From Pseudomonas akapageensis (lineage in GTDB: Bacteria; Pseudomonadota; Gammaproteobacteria; Pseudomonadales; Pseudomonadaceae), in assembly GCF_011355085.1 (NCBI RefSeq), contig NZ_VXCP01000017.1, positions 62,001 to 126,000 of the forward strand: DNA of 64,000 nucleotides. The letters run 5' to 3'. The notes beneath the pieces were generated by a model that saw nothing but the letters and a program-made list of their open reading frames with translations, searched no databases and had not been told where the DNA came from. How positions within the stretch are numbered: the stretch's first letter is position 1; each line of letters starts with the position of its first letter. The position numbers were made by a program, and so were the translations under genes. This document shows positions 28,073-37,604 of this stretch, one piece after another.

Positions 28073-28164
28073 CTGTAGCCGCTGCCGAAGGCTGCGCTCG
28101 CCCGCGACGCGGGCGCAATTGGAGGTCCTGCGGACCTCAGCGCAGCCTGCGGCAGCGGCTACAG
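28073..28164. repeat. REP doublet between paaE and paaZ
   Basis: Arms 28073-28098 and 28139-28164 are inverted copies with one mismatch, same family as 9561-9639. It lies inside the paa oxygenase transcription unit, so the mRNA will carry a strong hairpin between the paaE stop (28175) and the paaZ start (28043). Inside the loop is a second small palindrome (AGGTCCTGCGGACCT). Confidence 0.9.
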
Positions 28165-28174
28165 GGGGTGCGCA

Positions 28175-29251
28175 TCAAATTTGGTCGAAATCGAGCACGA
28201 CTTTCTGGCTGACCGGGAAGGTCTGGCAGGACAGCACGTAGCCAGCCGCCACTTCGTAGTCTTCCAGGGCGTGGTTGCTGTCCATTTCCACTTCGCCTTC
28301 GATCACCTTGCACTTGCAGGTCGAGCAGACCCCGGCCTTGCACGAGTACGGCAGTTCGGCACCGATGGCGTTGCCGGCATCCAGTACGCTGACGGTGTTG
28401 CGCGGCAGGTCGAAGGCCAGGGCGCGGCCATCGCTGATCACGGTGATCTGGCTCACTGCCGAATCGACCTGGCGAGCGGCCTCGCGGGCCTGGCGCCTGG
28501 TTTCGCTGCCAGCGGCGGCGAACAGCTCGAAGTGAATGCGCTCGGCCGGCATGCCCTTGCCCTTGAGGGCGTCGCGCACGGTTTCGGTCATTTCCTGCGG
28601 GCCGCAGATAAAGGCGGCGTCCAGGGCTTTCACGTCCAGCCAGCGGCTGAACAGCTGGTCGCATTTGCCGGCGTCGATGCGGCCGTTATAGAGGTCCACG
28701 TCCTGCTGTTCGCGGCTGAACACGAAGATCAGGTTCAGGCGCTGCAGGTAACGGTTCTTCAGGTCCTCGAGCTGTTCACGGAACAGGGCGCCGGAGCTGG
28801 AGCGGTTGCCGTAGAGCAGGGTGACACGGCTGTGGGGCTCGGTCTCGAGGGTGGTCTTGATGATCGACAGGATTGGCGTGATGCCGCTGCCGGCGGCGAC
28901 GGCCAGATACTGGCCATGACGGGCCGGATCCAGCGGCACGGAAAAATGCCCGGACGGCGGCATCACTTCCAGCACATGACCGGCCTTGAGTACGTCGTTG
29001 GCGTAGGCCGAGAAACGCCCGCCGGCCACGCGCTTGACCGCGACGCGCAGTTCGCCGTCATTGACACCGGTGCAGATCGAGTAGGAGCGGCGCACTTCTT
29101 CGCCATCGAGCTCGGTGCGCATGACCAGGTGCTGGCCCTGGGTGAAATGGAAGCTTTCCTGCAGGTCGGCCGGGATGTCGAAAACGATGGATACCGCGTC
29201 GCGGGTTTCTGGCCGTACTTGCTTGACGGTCAGGCTGTGGAATTTGCTCAT
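28175..29251 (-). CDS. paaE: 1,2-phenylacetyl-CoA epoxidase, reductase subunit PaaE
   Basis: 358 residues. An FNR-like FAD/NADPH module (RRSYSICTGVNDGELRVAVK with FAD-binding R-x-Y-S; VAAGSGITPILSIIKTTLET for NADP) is followed by a C-terminal plant-type [2Fe-2S] ferredoxin domain with the Cys cluster PYSCKAGVCSTCKCKV and a last Cys in VLSCQTFPV. It passes electrons from NADPH to the PaaA di-iron site. Lies 34 bp downstream of paaD. Confidence 0.96.
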   Translation of the reverse strand: MSKFHSLTVKQVRPETRDAVSIVFDIPADLQESFHFTQGQHLVMRTELDGEEVRRSYSICTGVNDGELRVAVKRVAGGRFSAYANDVLKAGHVLEVMPPSGHFSVPLDPARHGQYLAVAAGSGITPILSIIKTTLETEPHSRVTLLYGNRSSSGALFREQLEDLKNRYLQRLNLIFVFSREQQDVDLYNGRIDAGKCDQLFSRWLDVKALDAAFICGPQEMTETVRDALKGKGMPAERIHFELFAAAGSETRRQAREAARQVDSAVSQITVISDGRALAFDLPRNTVSVLDAGNAIGAELPYSCKAGVCSTCKCKVIEGEVEMDSNHALEDYEVAAGYVLSCQTFPVSQKVVLDFDQI

Positions 29252-29285
29252 GGTCGTTCTCCAGCAGGCACGGCGGGCGCGCCGC

Positions 29286-29819
29286 TCAGATGCACTTGAA
29301 ATAGTCGAAGGGTTCCCGGCAGTCGCAGCAGCGGTACAGCGCCTTGCATGCCGTGGAGCCGAACTGGCTGAGCAGTTCGGTGTGGGCGCTACCGCACTGC
29401 GGGCAGCACACCAGGGGGCTTTCGCCGAGCAGGCTGCGCTTGCTGCTGCTGCCTTCGGGCGGCGCGATGCCGTAGGCGCGCAGGCGCTCGCGGCCGCTGT
29501 CGGTGATCCAGTCGGTGGTCCAGGCCGGGGTCAGCTTGCGTTCCAGTTTCGGCGCGGCGAAACCGGCCTGTTCCAGTGCCTGGCGGATGTCGTCTTCGAT
29601 CACCTCGGTGGCCGGGCAGCCGGAGTAGGTCGGGGTGACCACCACGTGCAAGTGGCCGGCCTGCCAGTCGAGGTCGCGGACGATGCCCAGGTCGACCACG
29701 CTGACCACCGGCACTTCCGGGTCCATGACCTGCTCGAGCACCGCCCAGGCCTGGCGCAAATCGCCAGGCTGGGCAGCACGCGCGCCGCGGTCGCTGCCGA
29801 TCAGCTCACCAGGTCGCAT
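29286..29819 (-). CDS. paaD: 1,2-phenylacetyl-CoA epoxidase, subunit PaaD
   Basis: 177 residues; start MRPGELIGSDRGARAAQPGD at 29819 overlaps the paaC stop by 14 nt. The N-terminal MIP18/DUF59 domain (VMDPEVPVVSVVDLGIVRDL, TPTYSGCPATEVIEDDI) is followed by a C-terminal zinc-ribbon-like Cys-rich segment (CCPQCGSAHTELLSQFGS, ALYRCCDCREPFDYFKCI). PaaD is thought to help Fe-S assembly on PaaE rather than being catalytic. Confidence 0.95.
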   Translation of the reverse strand: MRPGELIGSDRGARAAQPGDLRQAWAVLEQVMDPEVPVVSVVDLGIVRDLDWQAGHLHVVVTPTYSGCPATEVIEDDIRQALEQAGFAAPKLERKLTPAWTTDWITDSGRERLRAYGIAPPEGSSSKRSLLGESPLVCCPQCGSAHTELLSQFGSTACKALYRCCDCREPFDYFKCI

Positions 29820-30561
29820 CGGGGTAGGCTCGTGGCAGGTATTGCATTTCGGCCAGCAGCAGGCCCAGGTGCTCGCTGTGCAGGCCCTGGCGGCCACTCA
29901 AGTAGAAATGGCTGGCCGGTGCCGGAACGGGCAGGGTGGCGCTGGCGAAAATGTCGGCGACCTTGCTCTGCCAGGCAACGGCGACTTCGGCCGGGTTGCC
30001 GATGATGCCGGCCTGGTGCAGGCGCTGCTCGACCTCGTCGCTGTTGACCAGCTCGACGGTGAAGCGCCAGACCTGCGGGATGGCCGCGAGCATGCGCTGA
30101 TGGCTCTCTTCGGTGCCGTCGCCCAGGCGCTCGATCCATTCGCTGGAGCGGCGCAGGTGGTAGGTGACTTCCTTCAGGCCCTTGGCGGCGATGCCGGCGA
30201 TGCGTTCGTCGCTGGACTGGCTGAGGCCGTGCAACACCTGGAAGTGCCAGGCGTCGTACAGGAATTGCTTGGTCATGGTGACGGCGAAGTCGCCATTGGG
30301 TTGCTCGACCAGCAACAGGTTGCGGTACGAGCGCTCGTCACGGCGGAAAGCCAGGTGATCGGCGTCGCGACCGTCGTTGATCAGCTCGGCGGCGTATTCC
30401 AGCCAGTTGCGGGCCTGGCCGACCAGGTCGAGGCCGACGTTCATCAGCGCCAGCTCTTCTTCCAGGGCCGGGGCGTGGCCGCACCATTCGCACAGGCGCT
30501 GGCCCTGGATCAGGGCGCTGTCGCCCAGGCGCAGCAGGTATTGGATCAGATCGTTATTCAT
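29806..30561 (-). CDS. paaC: 1,2-phenylacetyl-CoA epoxidase, structural subunit PaaC
   Basis: 251 residues (MNNDLIQYLLRLGDSALIQG). Ferritin-like helical fold paralogous to PaaA but lacking a complete di-iron set; it forms the PaaAC scaffold. Motifs EEELALMNVGLDLVGQARNW and KEVTYHLRRSSEWIERLGDG are typical. Start at 30561, nine bp after the paaB stop. Confidence 0.95.
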   Translation of the reverse strand: MNNDLIQYLLRLGDSALIQGQRLCEWCGHAPALEEELALMNVGLDLVGQARNWLEYAAELINDGRDADHLAFRRDERSYRNLLLVEQPNGDFAVTMTKQFLYDAWHFQVLHGLSQSSDERIAGIAAKGLKEVTYHLRRSSEWIERLGDGTEESHQRMLAAIPQVWRFTVELVNSDEVEQRLHQAGIIGNPAEVAVAWQSKVADIFASATLPVPAPASHFYLSGRQGLHSEHLGLLLAEMQYLPRAYPDATW

Positions 30562-30569
30562 GGTCGACC

Positions 30570-30851
30570 TCACATGTGTCCGACTTCGGCGGGCAGCTCG
30601 TAGAAGCTCGCGTGGCGATAGACCTTGTCGTCGGAAGGGTCGAACAGCGGGTCTTTCTCGTCCGGTGAGGAAGCGGTGATCAGCGCCGACGGCACCACCC
30701 ACAGGCTCACGCCTTCGCTGCGACGGGTGTACAGCTCGCGGGCGTTCTCGATGGCCATGGCGGCATCAGCGGCGTGCACGCTACCGACATGCTTGTGGTT
30801 CAGGCCGTGCTTGCTGCGTACGAATACTTCGAAAAGAGTCCACTCGGACAT
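30570..30851 (-). CDS. paaB: 1,2-phenylacetyl-CoA epoxidase, subunit PaaB
   Basis: 93 residues: WTLFEVFVRSKHGLNHKHVG, HAADAAMAIENARELYTRRS, SLWVVPSALI. Small bridging subunit that links PaaAC heterodimers in the epoxidase complex. Sits between paaA (27 bp) and paaC with AGAATCTG/GGAGAAT-type spacing upstream. Confidence 0.95.
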   Translation of the reverse strand: MSEWTLFEVFVRSKHGLNHKHVGSVHAADAAMAIENARELYTRRSEGVSLWVVPSALITASSPDEKDPLFDPSDDKVYRHASFYELPAEVGHM

Positions 30852-30878
30852 GACAGATTCTCCAGGTCAGACGGCCAA

Positions 30879-31868
30879 TCAGGCGGCGTGCTTGTTTTGT
30901 TTTTTACGGGCGTGGGCGACAGCGGCGGCGCGCACCCAGGCACCGTCTTCGATGGCTTTGCGGCGGGTGGCGACGCGCTCCTGGTTGCATGGGCCGTTGC
31001 CCTTGAGCACTTCGTAGAATTCTTCCCACTGGATCTCGCCGAAGTCGTAGTGACCGCGCTCGGCGTTCCACTTCAGGTCCGGATCAGGGGCGGTGCAGCC
31101 CAGCAGTTCCAGTTGCGGGATGGTCTGGTCGACGAAGCGCTGGCGCAGCTCGTCGTTACCCTGGCGCTTGATCTTCCAGGCCATGGACTGGGCACTGTTG
31201 GGCGAGTGTTCGTCGCTCGGGCCGAACATCATCAGCGACGGCCACCACAGGCGGTTGATCGCGTCCTGGACCATGTCCTTCTGCGCCTGGGTACCGTGGC
31301 GCATCATGGTCAGGAGAATTTCGTAGCCCTGGCGCTGATGGAAGCTCTCTTCCTTGCAGATGCGCACCATGGCCCGGGCGTACGGGCCGTAGGAAGTGCG
31401 CTGCAGTACCACCTGGTTGACGATGGCTGCGCCATCCACCAGCCAGCCCACCGCGCCCATGTCGGCCCAGCTCAGGGTCGGGTAGTTGAAGATGCTCGAA
31501 TACTTGGCGCGGCCGCTGTGCAGCTTGGCGATTTCTTCGTCGCGGTCGGCGCCCAGGGTTTCCATGGCGCTGTACAGGTACAGGCCGTGGCCGGCTTCGT
31601 CCTGGATCTTGGCCATCAGCTGCAGCTTGCGCTTGAGGGTAGGGGCGCGGGTCACCCAGTTGCCCTCCGGCAGCATGCCGACGATTTCCGAATGCGCGTG
31701 CTGGGAGATCTGCCGGATCAAGGTCTGGCGGTAGGCATCGGGCATCCAGTTCTTGGCTTCGATCTTGATTTCCGCATCGATTTTTTCCTGGAAGTCGCGC
31801 TCTTGCGCGGACATCTCGTCCAGGGTCTTGACGCGTTTCACGCCAGTCTCAACCAGTTGTGCGTACAT
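30879..31868 (-). CDS. paaA: 1,2-phenylacetyl-CoA epoxidase, catalytic subunit PaaA
   Basis: 329 residues. The di-iron oxygenase subunit that epoxidises the phenylacetyl-CoA ring. Ligand-bearing helices are visible: [20 protein letters not shown] (E-x-x-H type) and [18 protein letters not shown] (second E-x-x-H). [20 protein letters not shown] is the conserved C-terminal region. ATG at 31868 ([20 protein letters not shown]) with GGAGACA upstream. First gene of paaABCDE(Z); the promoter with inverted GATACA motifs lies in 31919-31980. Confidence 0.96.
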   Translation of the reverse strand: MYAQLVETGVKRVKTLDEMSAQERDFQEKIDAEIKIEAKNWMPDAYRQTLIRQISQHAHSEIVGMLPEGNWVTRAPTLKRKLQLMAKIQDEAGHGLYLYSAMETLGADRDEEIAKLHSGRAKYSSIFNYPTLSWADMGAVGWLVDGAAIVNQVVLQRTSYGPYARAMVRICKEESFHQRQGYEILLTMMRHGTQAQKDMVQDAINRLWWPSLMMFGPSDEHSPNSAQSMAWKIKRQGNDELRQRFVDQTIPQLELLGCTAPDPDLKWNAERGHYDFGEIQWEEFYEVLKGNGPCNQERVATRRKAIEDGAWVRAAAVAHARKKQNKHAA

Positions 31869-31918
31869 GCTGTGTCTCCAGCGTTGAAGGGGGGTCTTTA
31901 GCCTGGAGATATTTATAA

Positions 31919-31980
31919 GTGATACAGAAAAAAATATCAAACACAAAATGATGTGTCGTAATAATTTTTTGTATCGCTTT
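31919..31980 (-). promoter_or_regulatory. paaA promoter region with inverted GATACA motifs (candidate PaaX operator)
   Basis: Very AT-rich segment upstream of paaA. GATACA at 31921-31926 and its reverse complement TGTATC at 31970-31975 flank 43 bp. The outer sequence AAAGCGATACAAAA (minus strand) recurs at 38465-38478 before paaF, and a TTTTGTG...TGTATCAC arrangement recurs before paaN. PaaX is encoded in this cluster and is known to bind inverted sites at paa promoters and release on phenylacetyl-CoA; assignment to PaaX is inference. Confidence 0.5.
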
Positions 31981-32003
31981 GGGCGGGTGCTCGACCGAAC
32001 AGG

Positions 32004-32035
32004 CAAAAAAAAAGCCCCGCCAAGGCGGGGCAAAA
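32004..32035 (-). terminator. Rho-independent terminator after paaK
   Basis: Perfect 8-bp stem GCCCCGCC / GGCGGGGC (32014-32021, 32024-32031) with a 2-nt loop, followed on the minus strand by a run of nine T. It is 16 bp after the paaK stop and separates paaK from the paaA promoter. Confidence 0.93.
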
Positions 32036-32050
32036 GTCCGAATCTATGTC

Positions 32051-33361
32051 TTATTTGCGGTTGTCATACACATGACAAGCCTTGCCCTCAGACCGCTTGA
32101 TCGAGAACATCGGCTGCAAAACGATACGCGAGCTGATCCCGATATAGGTCTTGATGTGCCGGCTCAGCTCGGCGCATACCGCTTTCTGCTGGTCTTCACC
32201 CAGGTGCTGATGTTCAGCCTTGAGCTCCACATGCACATCGATGCTGTCCAGGTTGCCGTTGCGATACAGATGAATCTCGTAAGACTCGGAAAGCTGTTTG
32301 ACTTTCAGTACCTGCTCTTCGATCTGCGTCGGGAACACGTTGACCCCACGAATGATCAGCATGTCATCGCTGCGCCCGGTGATCTTGTCGATGCGGCGCA
32401 TCGGGCGGGCGGTGCCGGGCAGCAGGCGGGTCAGGTCGCGGGTCCGATAGCGGATCATCGGCAGCGCTTCCTTGCTCAGCGAGGTGAACACCAGCTCGCC
32501 CAGTTGGCCGTCGGGCAGCACTTCACCGGTCACCGGATCGATGATTTCCGGGTAGAAGTGGTCTTCCCAGATGGTCGGGCCGTCCTTGGTCTCGGCGCAT
32601 TCCATGGCCACGCCCGGGCCCATGATTTCCGACAGGCCGTAGATGTCCAGGGCGGTGATGCCCATGCGCGCCTCGATGGCGCTGCGCAGCTCGCCGGTCC
32701 ACGGCTCGGCGCCGAAGATACCCAGGCGCAGGGCCAGCTTGTGCGGGTCGATGCCCTGGCGCTCGATTTCGTCGGCGATGTTGAGCATGTACGACGGGGT
32801 GACCATGATGATGTCCGGCTGGAAATCCTTGATCAACTGGACCTGCTTTTCGGTCTGGCCGCCGGACATCGGGATCACCGTGCAGCCCAGGCGCTCGGCA
32901 CCGTAGTGGGCGCCCAGGCCGCCGGTGAACAGGCCGTAGCCGTAGGAGATGTGCACCTTGTCGCCCTTGCGTCCGCCAGCGGCGCGGATCGAGCGCGCCA
33001 CCACGTTGGCCCAGGTGTCGATGTCGTTCTGGGTGTAGCCGACCACGGTCGGCTTGCCGGTGGTGCCGCTGGAGGCGTGCAGGCGCACCACGTCATGCAT
33101 GGGCACGGCGAACATGCCGTAGGGGTAGTTGTCGCGCAGGTCGGACTTGGTGGTGAACGGGAACTTGGCCAGGTCTTCCAGGGTTTTCAGGTCGTCCGGG
33201 TGCACGCCCAGTTCGTCGAAGCGCTGGCGATAGATCGGCACGTTCTGGTAGGCATGGTTCAGGCTCCAGCGCATGCGCTCGAGCTGGTGATGGCGCAGCT
33301 CGTCGATGCTGGCGGTTTCCATCGGGTCAAGCACGGTGGCATTGGAAATTTGCATGTTCAT
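32051..33361 (-). CDS. paaK: Phenylacetate-CoA ligase PaaK
   Basis: 436 residues, ANL family. Activates phenylacetate to phenylacetyl-CoA (ATP to AMP), the entry step and source of the inducer. P-loop [20 protein letters not shown], adenylate motif [37 protein letters not shown] and the C-terminal [20 protein letters not shown] hinge are clear. Ends in a strong terminator. The 241 bp upstream contain a MITE-like element that separates it from paaJ. Confidence 0.96.
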   Translation of the reverse strand: MNMQISNATVLDPMETASIDELRHHQLERMRWSLNHAYQNVPIYRQRFDELGVHPDDLKTLEDLAKFPFTTKSDLRDNYPYGMFAVPMHDVVRLHASSGTTGKPTVVGYTQNDIDTWANVVARSIRAAGGRKGDKVHISYGYGLFTGGLGAHYGAERLGCTVIPMSGGQTEKQVQLIKDFQPDIIMVTPSYMLNIADEIERQGIDPHKLALRLGIFGAEPWTGELRSAIEARMGITALDIYGLSEIMGPGVAMECAETKDGPTIWEDHFYPEIIDPVTGEVLPDGQLGELVFTSLSKEALPMIRYRTRDLTRLLPGTARPMRRIDKITGRSDDMLIIRGVNVFPTQIEEQVLKVKQLSESYEIHLYRNGNLDSIDVHVELKAEHQHLGEDQQKAVCAELSRHIKTYIGISSRIVLQPMFSIKRSEGKACHVYDNRK

Positions 33362-33464
33362 GAGTTCACTCGAATTGTTTTTGTGTAGCAGCCCGTTTTC
33401 ACGGGCTTGAGTGCATGGGAGCTAGAATACGCCACCATCCATGGGCAAACGCGATTCTTTAGGC

Positions 33465-33600
33465 TTTGTACGAAAAGTGCCTGCGCGTCGATCATGCTGC
33501 GTTAAAAACAGGCTCGGAATGCTCATTTACAACCAGTAAACTGCGCTTCCTCGCCTGTTTTTGCCTTGCCTGATCGCCGCTCGGCGACTTTTCGTGCAAA
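33465..33600. repeat. 136-bp MITE-like nested palindrome
   Basis: Terminal inverted repeats 33465-33478 and 33587-33600 (13 of 14 matching, TTTGTACGAAAAGT type). Inside are a perfect 10-bp pair (33504-33513 and 33553-33562) and a central hairpin TTTAC-AACCA-GTAAA (33526-33540), so nearly the whole element can fold on itself. No coding capacity. It ends 2 bp before the paaJ stop codon, inside the paa gene series. Origin as a non-autonomous mobile element is inference. Confidence 0.75.
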
Positions 33601-33602
33601 CC

Positions 33603-34814
33603 CTAGTCCTGTAGCCTTTCAATAATCAGTGCGATGCCCTGGCCGACGCCGATGCACATGGTGCAAAGGGCGTAGCGGCCCCGGCGTTCTTCCAGTTCGT
33701 TCAATGCCGTGGTCACCAGGCGCGCACCGCTCATGCCCAGCGGGTGGCCCAGGGCGATGGCGCCGCCATTGGGGTTGACCCGGGCGTCGTCGTCGCCAAG
33801 TCCCAGCTCGCGCAATACCGCCAGGCCCTGGGCGGCGAAGGCTTCGTTGAGTTCGATCACGTCCATGTCGGCCAGGCTCAGGTTGGCCAGCTCCAGCACC
33901 TTGCGGGTCGCCGGGACCGGGCCGATGCCCATGATGCGAGGCTCGACGCCGGCGGTGGCCATCGCCACGACGCGGCCACGGGCCTTGAGGCCGTAGCGTT
34001 GTGCCTGTTCGGCGCTGGCCAGGAGCAGGGCGCAGGCGCCGTCGTTGACGCCCGAGGCGTTGCCGGCGGTGACGCTGCCGCCTGCGCGGAACGGCGTGCC
34101 GAGTTTCTGCAGCTGTTCCAGGGTGGTGTCACCGCGTGGGTGTTCATCCTGGGACACCACTTTGGCCGGCCCTTTGCGCTGGGCAATTTCCACCGGGACG
34201 ATTTCCTTGGCCAGGCGGCCGTTGGCCATGGCGGCGGCAGCGCGTTGCTGGCTGCGCAGGGCGAAGGCGTCCTGGTCGGCGCGGGAAATGTTGAATTGCT
34301 CGGCGACGTTTTCAGCGGTTTCCGGCATGGAGTCGATGCCGTACTGCTTCTGCATCAGCGGGTTGACGAAGCGCCAGCCAATGGTGGTGTCGAACAGCTC
34401 GGCCTGGCGCGAGAAGGCCTGGTCGGCCTTGCCCATTACCAGAGGCGCGCGGGACATGGATTCGACGCCGCCGACCAGCATCAGGCCGGCTTCACCGCAA
34501 CGGATGGCGCGGGCAGCGCTGCCGATGGCGTCCAGGCCCGAACCGCACAGGCGGTTGAGGGTGGTGCCCGGCACGCTGACCGGCAGGCCGGCGAGCAGGG
34601 CCGACATGCGCGCGACGTTGCGGTTGTCTTCGCCGGCCTGGTTGGCGCAGCCGTAGATGACGTCGTCAACGGCGCTCCAGTCCACTTGCGGGTGGCGCTC
34701 CATCAGGGCTCGCAGCGGCACCGCGCCGAGGTCGTCGGCGCGCACGCTGCTCAGGGCGCCGGCATAGCGACCGATGGGGGTGCGTACCGCATCGATGATC
34801 AGGGCGTCTTTCAT
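33603..34814 (-). CDS. paaJ: 3-oxoadipyl-CoA / 3-oxo-5,6-dehydrosuberyl-CoA thiolase PaaJ
   Basis: 403 residues. Performs both thiolytic steps of the phenylacetate pathway, ending in succinyl-CoA and acetyl-CoA. Active-site Cys in [37 protein letters not shown], His in [19 protein letters not shown] and Cys in [13 protein letters not shown]. Closely related to PcaF of the beta-ketoadipate route; placement after paaI with an ATGA overlap makes it PaaJ. Last gene of paaFGHIJ. Confidence 0.94.
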   Translation of the reverse strand: MKDALIIDAVRTPIGRYAGALSSVRADDLGAVPLRALMERHPQVDWSAVDDVIYGCANQAGEDNRNVARMSALLAGLPVSVPGTTLNRLCGSGLDAIGSAARAIRCGEAGLMLVGGVESMSRAPLVMGKADQAFSRQAELFDTTIGWRFVNPLMQKQYGIDSMPETAENVAEQFNISRADQDAFALRSQQRAAAAMANGRLAKEIVPVEIAQRKGPAKVVSQDEHPRGDTTLEQLQKLGTPFRAGGSVTAGNASGVNDGACALLLASAEQAQRYGLKARGRVVAMATAGVEPRIMGIGPVPATRKVLELANLSLADMDVIELNEAFAAQGLAVLRELGLGDDDARVNPNGGAIALGHPLGMSGARLVTTALNELEERRGRYALCTMCIGVGQGIALIIERLQD

Positions 34815-35251
34815 TCGGTGGTCTCCTGCGCCAGCACGGTGCCGCGCACTTTGTAGGATTTGCCATGGAACAGGGCGATCAACTGGCCCTGCTGGTTTGC
34901 GATGCGTACGTCATAGTTGCCGGTGCGGCCGCTGCGGCTCTGCTCGATGCACTCGGCGGTCAGCGTGTCGTCCAGATAGGCCGGGGCGACATAGTCGATG
35001 CTGCAGCCGATGGCGACGGTGGCGTCGTTGTAGCTGTTGCAGGCAAAGGCAAAGGCCGAGTCGGCCAGGGCGAACAGGTAGCCGCCGTGGCAGGTGCCGT
35101 GGCCCTGGAGCATGTCTTCGCGCACAGCCATGGCGACCCGAGCTGTGCCCGGTCCGGCCGCGAGCAGGCGCATGCCCATGCGCTGGCTGGCCTGGTCACG
35201 GTCGAACAGCGACTGGGCGCAACGGCTGGCGAGGTTCATGGCGTCATTCAT
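34811..35251 (-). CDS. paaI: Hydroxyphenylacetyl-CoA thioesterase PaaI
   Basis: 146 residues, hot-dog fold. Rescues CoA from dead-end phenylacetyl-CoA derivatives. Motif [20 protein letters not shown] (H-G-G-x-x-x-x-L-A-D) and [20 protein letters not shown]. Start [20 protein letters not shown] at 35251 overlaps the paaH stop by 8 nt; the stop overlaps paaJ by 4 nt. Confidence 0.95.
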   Translation of the reverse strand: MNDAMNLASRCAQSLFDRDQASQRMGMRLLAAGPGTARVAMAVREDMLQGHGTCHGGYLFALADSAFAFACNSYNDATVAIGCSIDYVAPAYLDDTLTAECIEQSRSGRTGNYDVRIANQQGQLIALFHGKSYKVRGTVLAQETTE

Positions 35252-36761
35252 GGAAGGGCTTCCCCTCGGCCAGTTGACGGCGCAGTTGCAGCGAAGGGCG
35301 ATAGCGCTCTTCGCCGTAGCTGGCCTGCAGGTTGGCCAGCACCGCGGTGACATTGCCGATACCGATGCTGTCAGCCCAGGCCAGCGGCCCGCGCGGGTAA
35401 TTGACCCCGGCGCACATGGCCAGGTCGATGTCGGCGGCCGAGGCGACGCCTTGCAGCTGGGCGTCGGCGGCTTCGTTGGCAAGCATGGTGACAGTGCGCA
35501 ACACGCACAGGCCAGGGCTGTCGCGCAGCGGGCTGACGGCAATGCCGATATGGGCGAGCAGCGCCACGGCCTGGTCGATGGCCAGTTGGCTGGTGCCGGC
35601 CGACCAGGTGATACCCAAGCGGGTTGCCGTGCCGTAGTCCAGCGCCAGATCCAGCAGAATCAGGTTGCTCAGGGCGTCTTCGCGCACGCGCTGGCTGGCC
35701 AGGCGACCATCGCTCAAGGCCAGCACCGCATCGCTGACCCGCAGCAGGCCTGGGCCGTCGCGCTGAATGATCGGCAGGTCATGCTGGCACAGGCGCTCAA
35801 GTAGAGGGGTCAGTGGGCCGAGATCGCCTTCGACGATCACGCTCTCCACCTTGGCATTGCTGGTCAGTGTTCTGGCCTGCGGGCGCTCGGCGCCTTCGCT
35901 GTAGTCATAGAAACCACGTCCGCTCTTGCGGCCCAGATGGCCGGCATCGACCAATTCCTTCTGGATCAGCGAGGGCTGGAAACGCATGTCCTGGTAATAG
36001 GCGTCGAACACCGAGCAGGTCACGGCGTAGTTGACGTCGTGGCCGATCAGGTCAGTCAGTTCGAAAGCGCCCATGCGAAAGCCACCGGCCTCGCGCAGCA
36101 AGCCGTCGAGGGTGGCGCAATCGGCCACGCCTTCCTGCAGCAGGCGCAGGCTTTCGGCATAGAAGGGGCGGGCGACGCGGTTGACGATAAAGCCTGGGGT
36201 TGAGCGGGCGAATACCGGTTTCTTGCCCCAGGCCCGCGCGGTGGCGTGCACGGTGGCGGCCACATTGGCATCGCTGGCCAGGCCGCAGACCACTTCGACC
36301 AGGGCCATGATCGGCGCCGGGTTGAAGAAGTGCATGCCGACCATGCGCTCGGGGTGGGCGAGCTCGGCCGCAAGGCTGGTAATCGACAGCGACGAGGTGT
36401 TGCTGGCCAGGATGCAGTCTGTGCTGCACAGGCTTTCCAGCTGGCGGAACAGGTCGCGCTTGACCTGCAGGTTCTCGACGATGGCCTCGATCACCAGGCT
36501 CGCATCGGCGAGGTCCGCAATGGCATCGGCCGGTTGCAGGTTGGCCATGCAGGCCGAATAGGCGCTGGCGGCCAGCTTGCCGCTTTCGACCCGTTTGGCC
36601 AACTGCCGCTCGATCCCGGCGATGGCCTGGGCGGCGGCGCCCGGACGGTTGTCGTGAAGCTTGACCGGATGGCCGGCCTGGGCCGCGACCTGGGCAATGC
36701 CGGCGCCCATGGCGCCGGCGCCGATCACGGCGACGATGGCGTTGCTGTTGAGTGCTGGCAT
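35244..36761 (-). CDS. paaH: 3-hydroxyadipyl-CoA dehydrogenase PaaH
   Basis: 505 residues. NAD-dependent oxidation of 3-hydroxyadipyl-CoA. N-terminal Rossmann VIGAGAMGAGIAQVAAQAGH, HFFNPAPIMALVEVVCG and GFIVNRVARPFYAESLRLLQ mark the 3HCDH catalytic part. A second 3HCDH-like C-terminal domain (residues ~300-505) explains the length, as in E. coli PaaH. Four bp gap after paaG. Confidence 0.95.
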   Translation of the reverse strand: MPALNSNAIVAVIGAGAMGAGIAQVAAQAGHPVKLHDNRPGAAAQAIAGIERQLAKRVESGKLAASAYSACMANLQPADAIADLADASLVIEAIVENLQVKRDLFRQLESLCSTDCILASNTSSLSITSLAAELAHPERMVGMHFFNPAPIMALVEVVCGLASDANVAATVHATARAWGKKPVFARSTPGFIVNRVARPFYAESLRLLQEGVADCATLDGLLREAGGFRMGAFELTDLIGHDVNYAVTCSVFDAYYQDMRFQPSLIQKELVDAGHLGRKSGRGFYDYSEGAERPQARTLTSNAKVESVIVEGDLGPLTPLLERLCQHDLPIIQRDGPGLLRVSDAVLALSDGRLASQRVREDALSNLILLDLALDYGTATRLGITWSAGTSQLAIDQAVALLAHIGIAVSPLRDSPGLCVLRTVTMLANEAADAQLQGVASAADIDLAMCAGVNYPRGPLAWADSIGIGNVTAVLANLQASYGEERYRPSLQLRRQLAEGKPFHE

Positions 36762-36765
36762 GGTC

Positions 36766-37557
36766 TCAGCGCCCCTTGAAGCTTGGGCTGCGTTTTTCCA
36801 TGAAGGCGCTGACGCCTTCGCGATAGTCCTCGCTGCGCCCGGCCAGGCGTTGCAGGTCGCGCTCCATGTCCAGCTGCTCGTCGAAGCTGTTGTTGAAGCT
36901 GGCGTTGAGGCTGCGCTTGATCAGGGCCAGGCCGTAGGTCGGCTGGGTGGCCAGATGACGGGCCAGTTTCAGCGCTTCTTCACGCAGTTCGCTGTCTTCC
37001 ACCACGCGGTAGATCAGGCCCCACTGCGCCGCCTGTTCGGCGCTCAGGCGTTCGCCCAGCAGTGCCAGGGCCTTGGCCCGGGCCATGCCGACCAGGCGTG
37101 GCAGGGTCCAGGTACCGCCCGAATCCGGGACCAGGCCCAGCTTGCAGAACGCCTGGATGAAACTGGCCGAACGCGCCGCCAGGACCAGGTCGCAGGCCAA
37201 CGGGATGTTCGCGCCCGCGCCGGCGGCCACGCCGTTGACGGCACAGATGACCGGCATCGGCAGGTCGCGCAACTGGCGGATCAGCGGGTTGTAGAACTTC
37301 TCGATCGACTCACCCAGATCCGGCGCGGCGCTGCCCGGGGCGACGTTGCGGTCGGCCAGGTCCTGGCCTGCGCAGAAGCCACGGCCTTCGCCGGTCAACA
37401 GGAGCACGCGGACTTCGCTGTTCTGGCGAACCTGCTTGAGGGCTTCACGGACTTCGCCATGCATCTGCGCGTTGAAGCTGTTGAGCTGGTCCGGGCGGTT
37501 CAGGCTGAGGGTGGCAACGCCAGCCTCGATGGAAAACAGGATGTGCTCGAAATTCAT
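36766..37557 (-). CDS. paaG: Ring-1,2-epoxyphenylacetyl-CoA isomerase PaaG
   Basis: 263-residue crotonase that isomerises the phenylacetyl-CoA epoxide to oxepin-CoA and shifts the later delta3 double bond. The loop GEGRGFCAGQDLADRNVAPG and PDSGGTWTLPRLVGMARAKA (catalytic Asp in place of hydratase Glu) are the PaaG pattern, different from paaF next door. Start MNFEHILFSIEAG at 37557; an ATG-like codon six positions upstream is less likely. Confidence 0.95.
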   Translation of the reverse strand: MNFEHILFSIEAGVATLSLNRPDQLNSFNAQMHGEVREALKQVRQNSEVRVLLLTGEGRGFCAGQDLADRNVAPGSAAPDLGESIEKFYNPLIRQLRDLPMPVICAVNGVAAGAGANIPLACDLVLAARSASFIQAFCKLGLVPDSGGTWTLPRLVGMARAKALALLGERLSAEQAAQWGLIYRVVEDSELREEALKLARHLATQPTYGLALIKRSLNASFNNSFDEQLDMERDLQRLAGRSEDYREGVSAFMEKRSPSFKGR

Positions 37558-37604
37558 GGTGGCTGTCGCTCTCACAGGTCGATCGATTCGGATGGCGTTA
37601 GGGC

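Noticed and set aside
25812..28241. 809-codon open frame antisense to paaZ
   Set aside because: Starts inside a repeat element and mirrors paaZ throughout; no domain seen.
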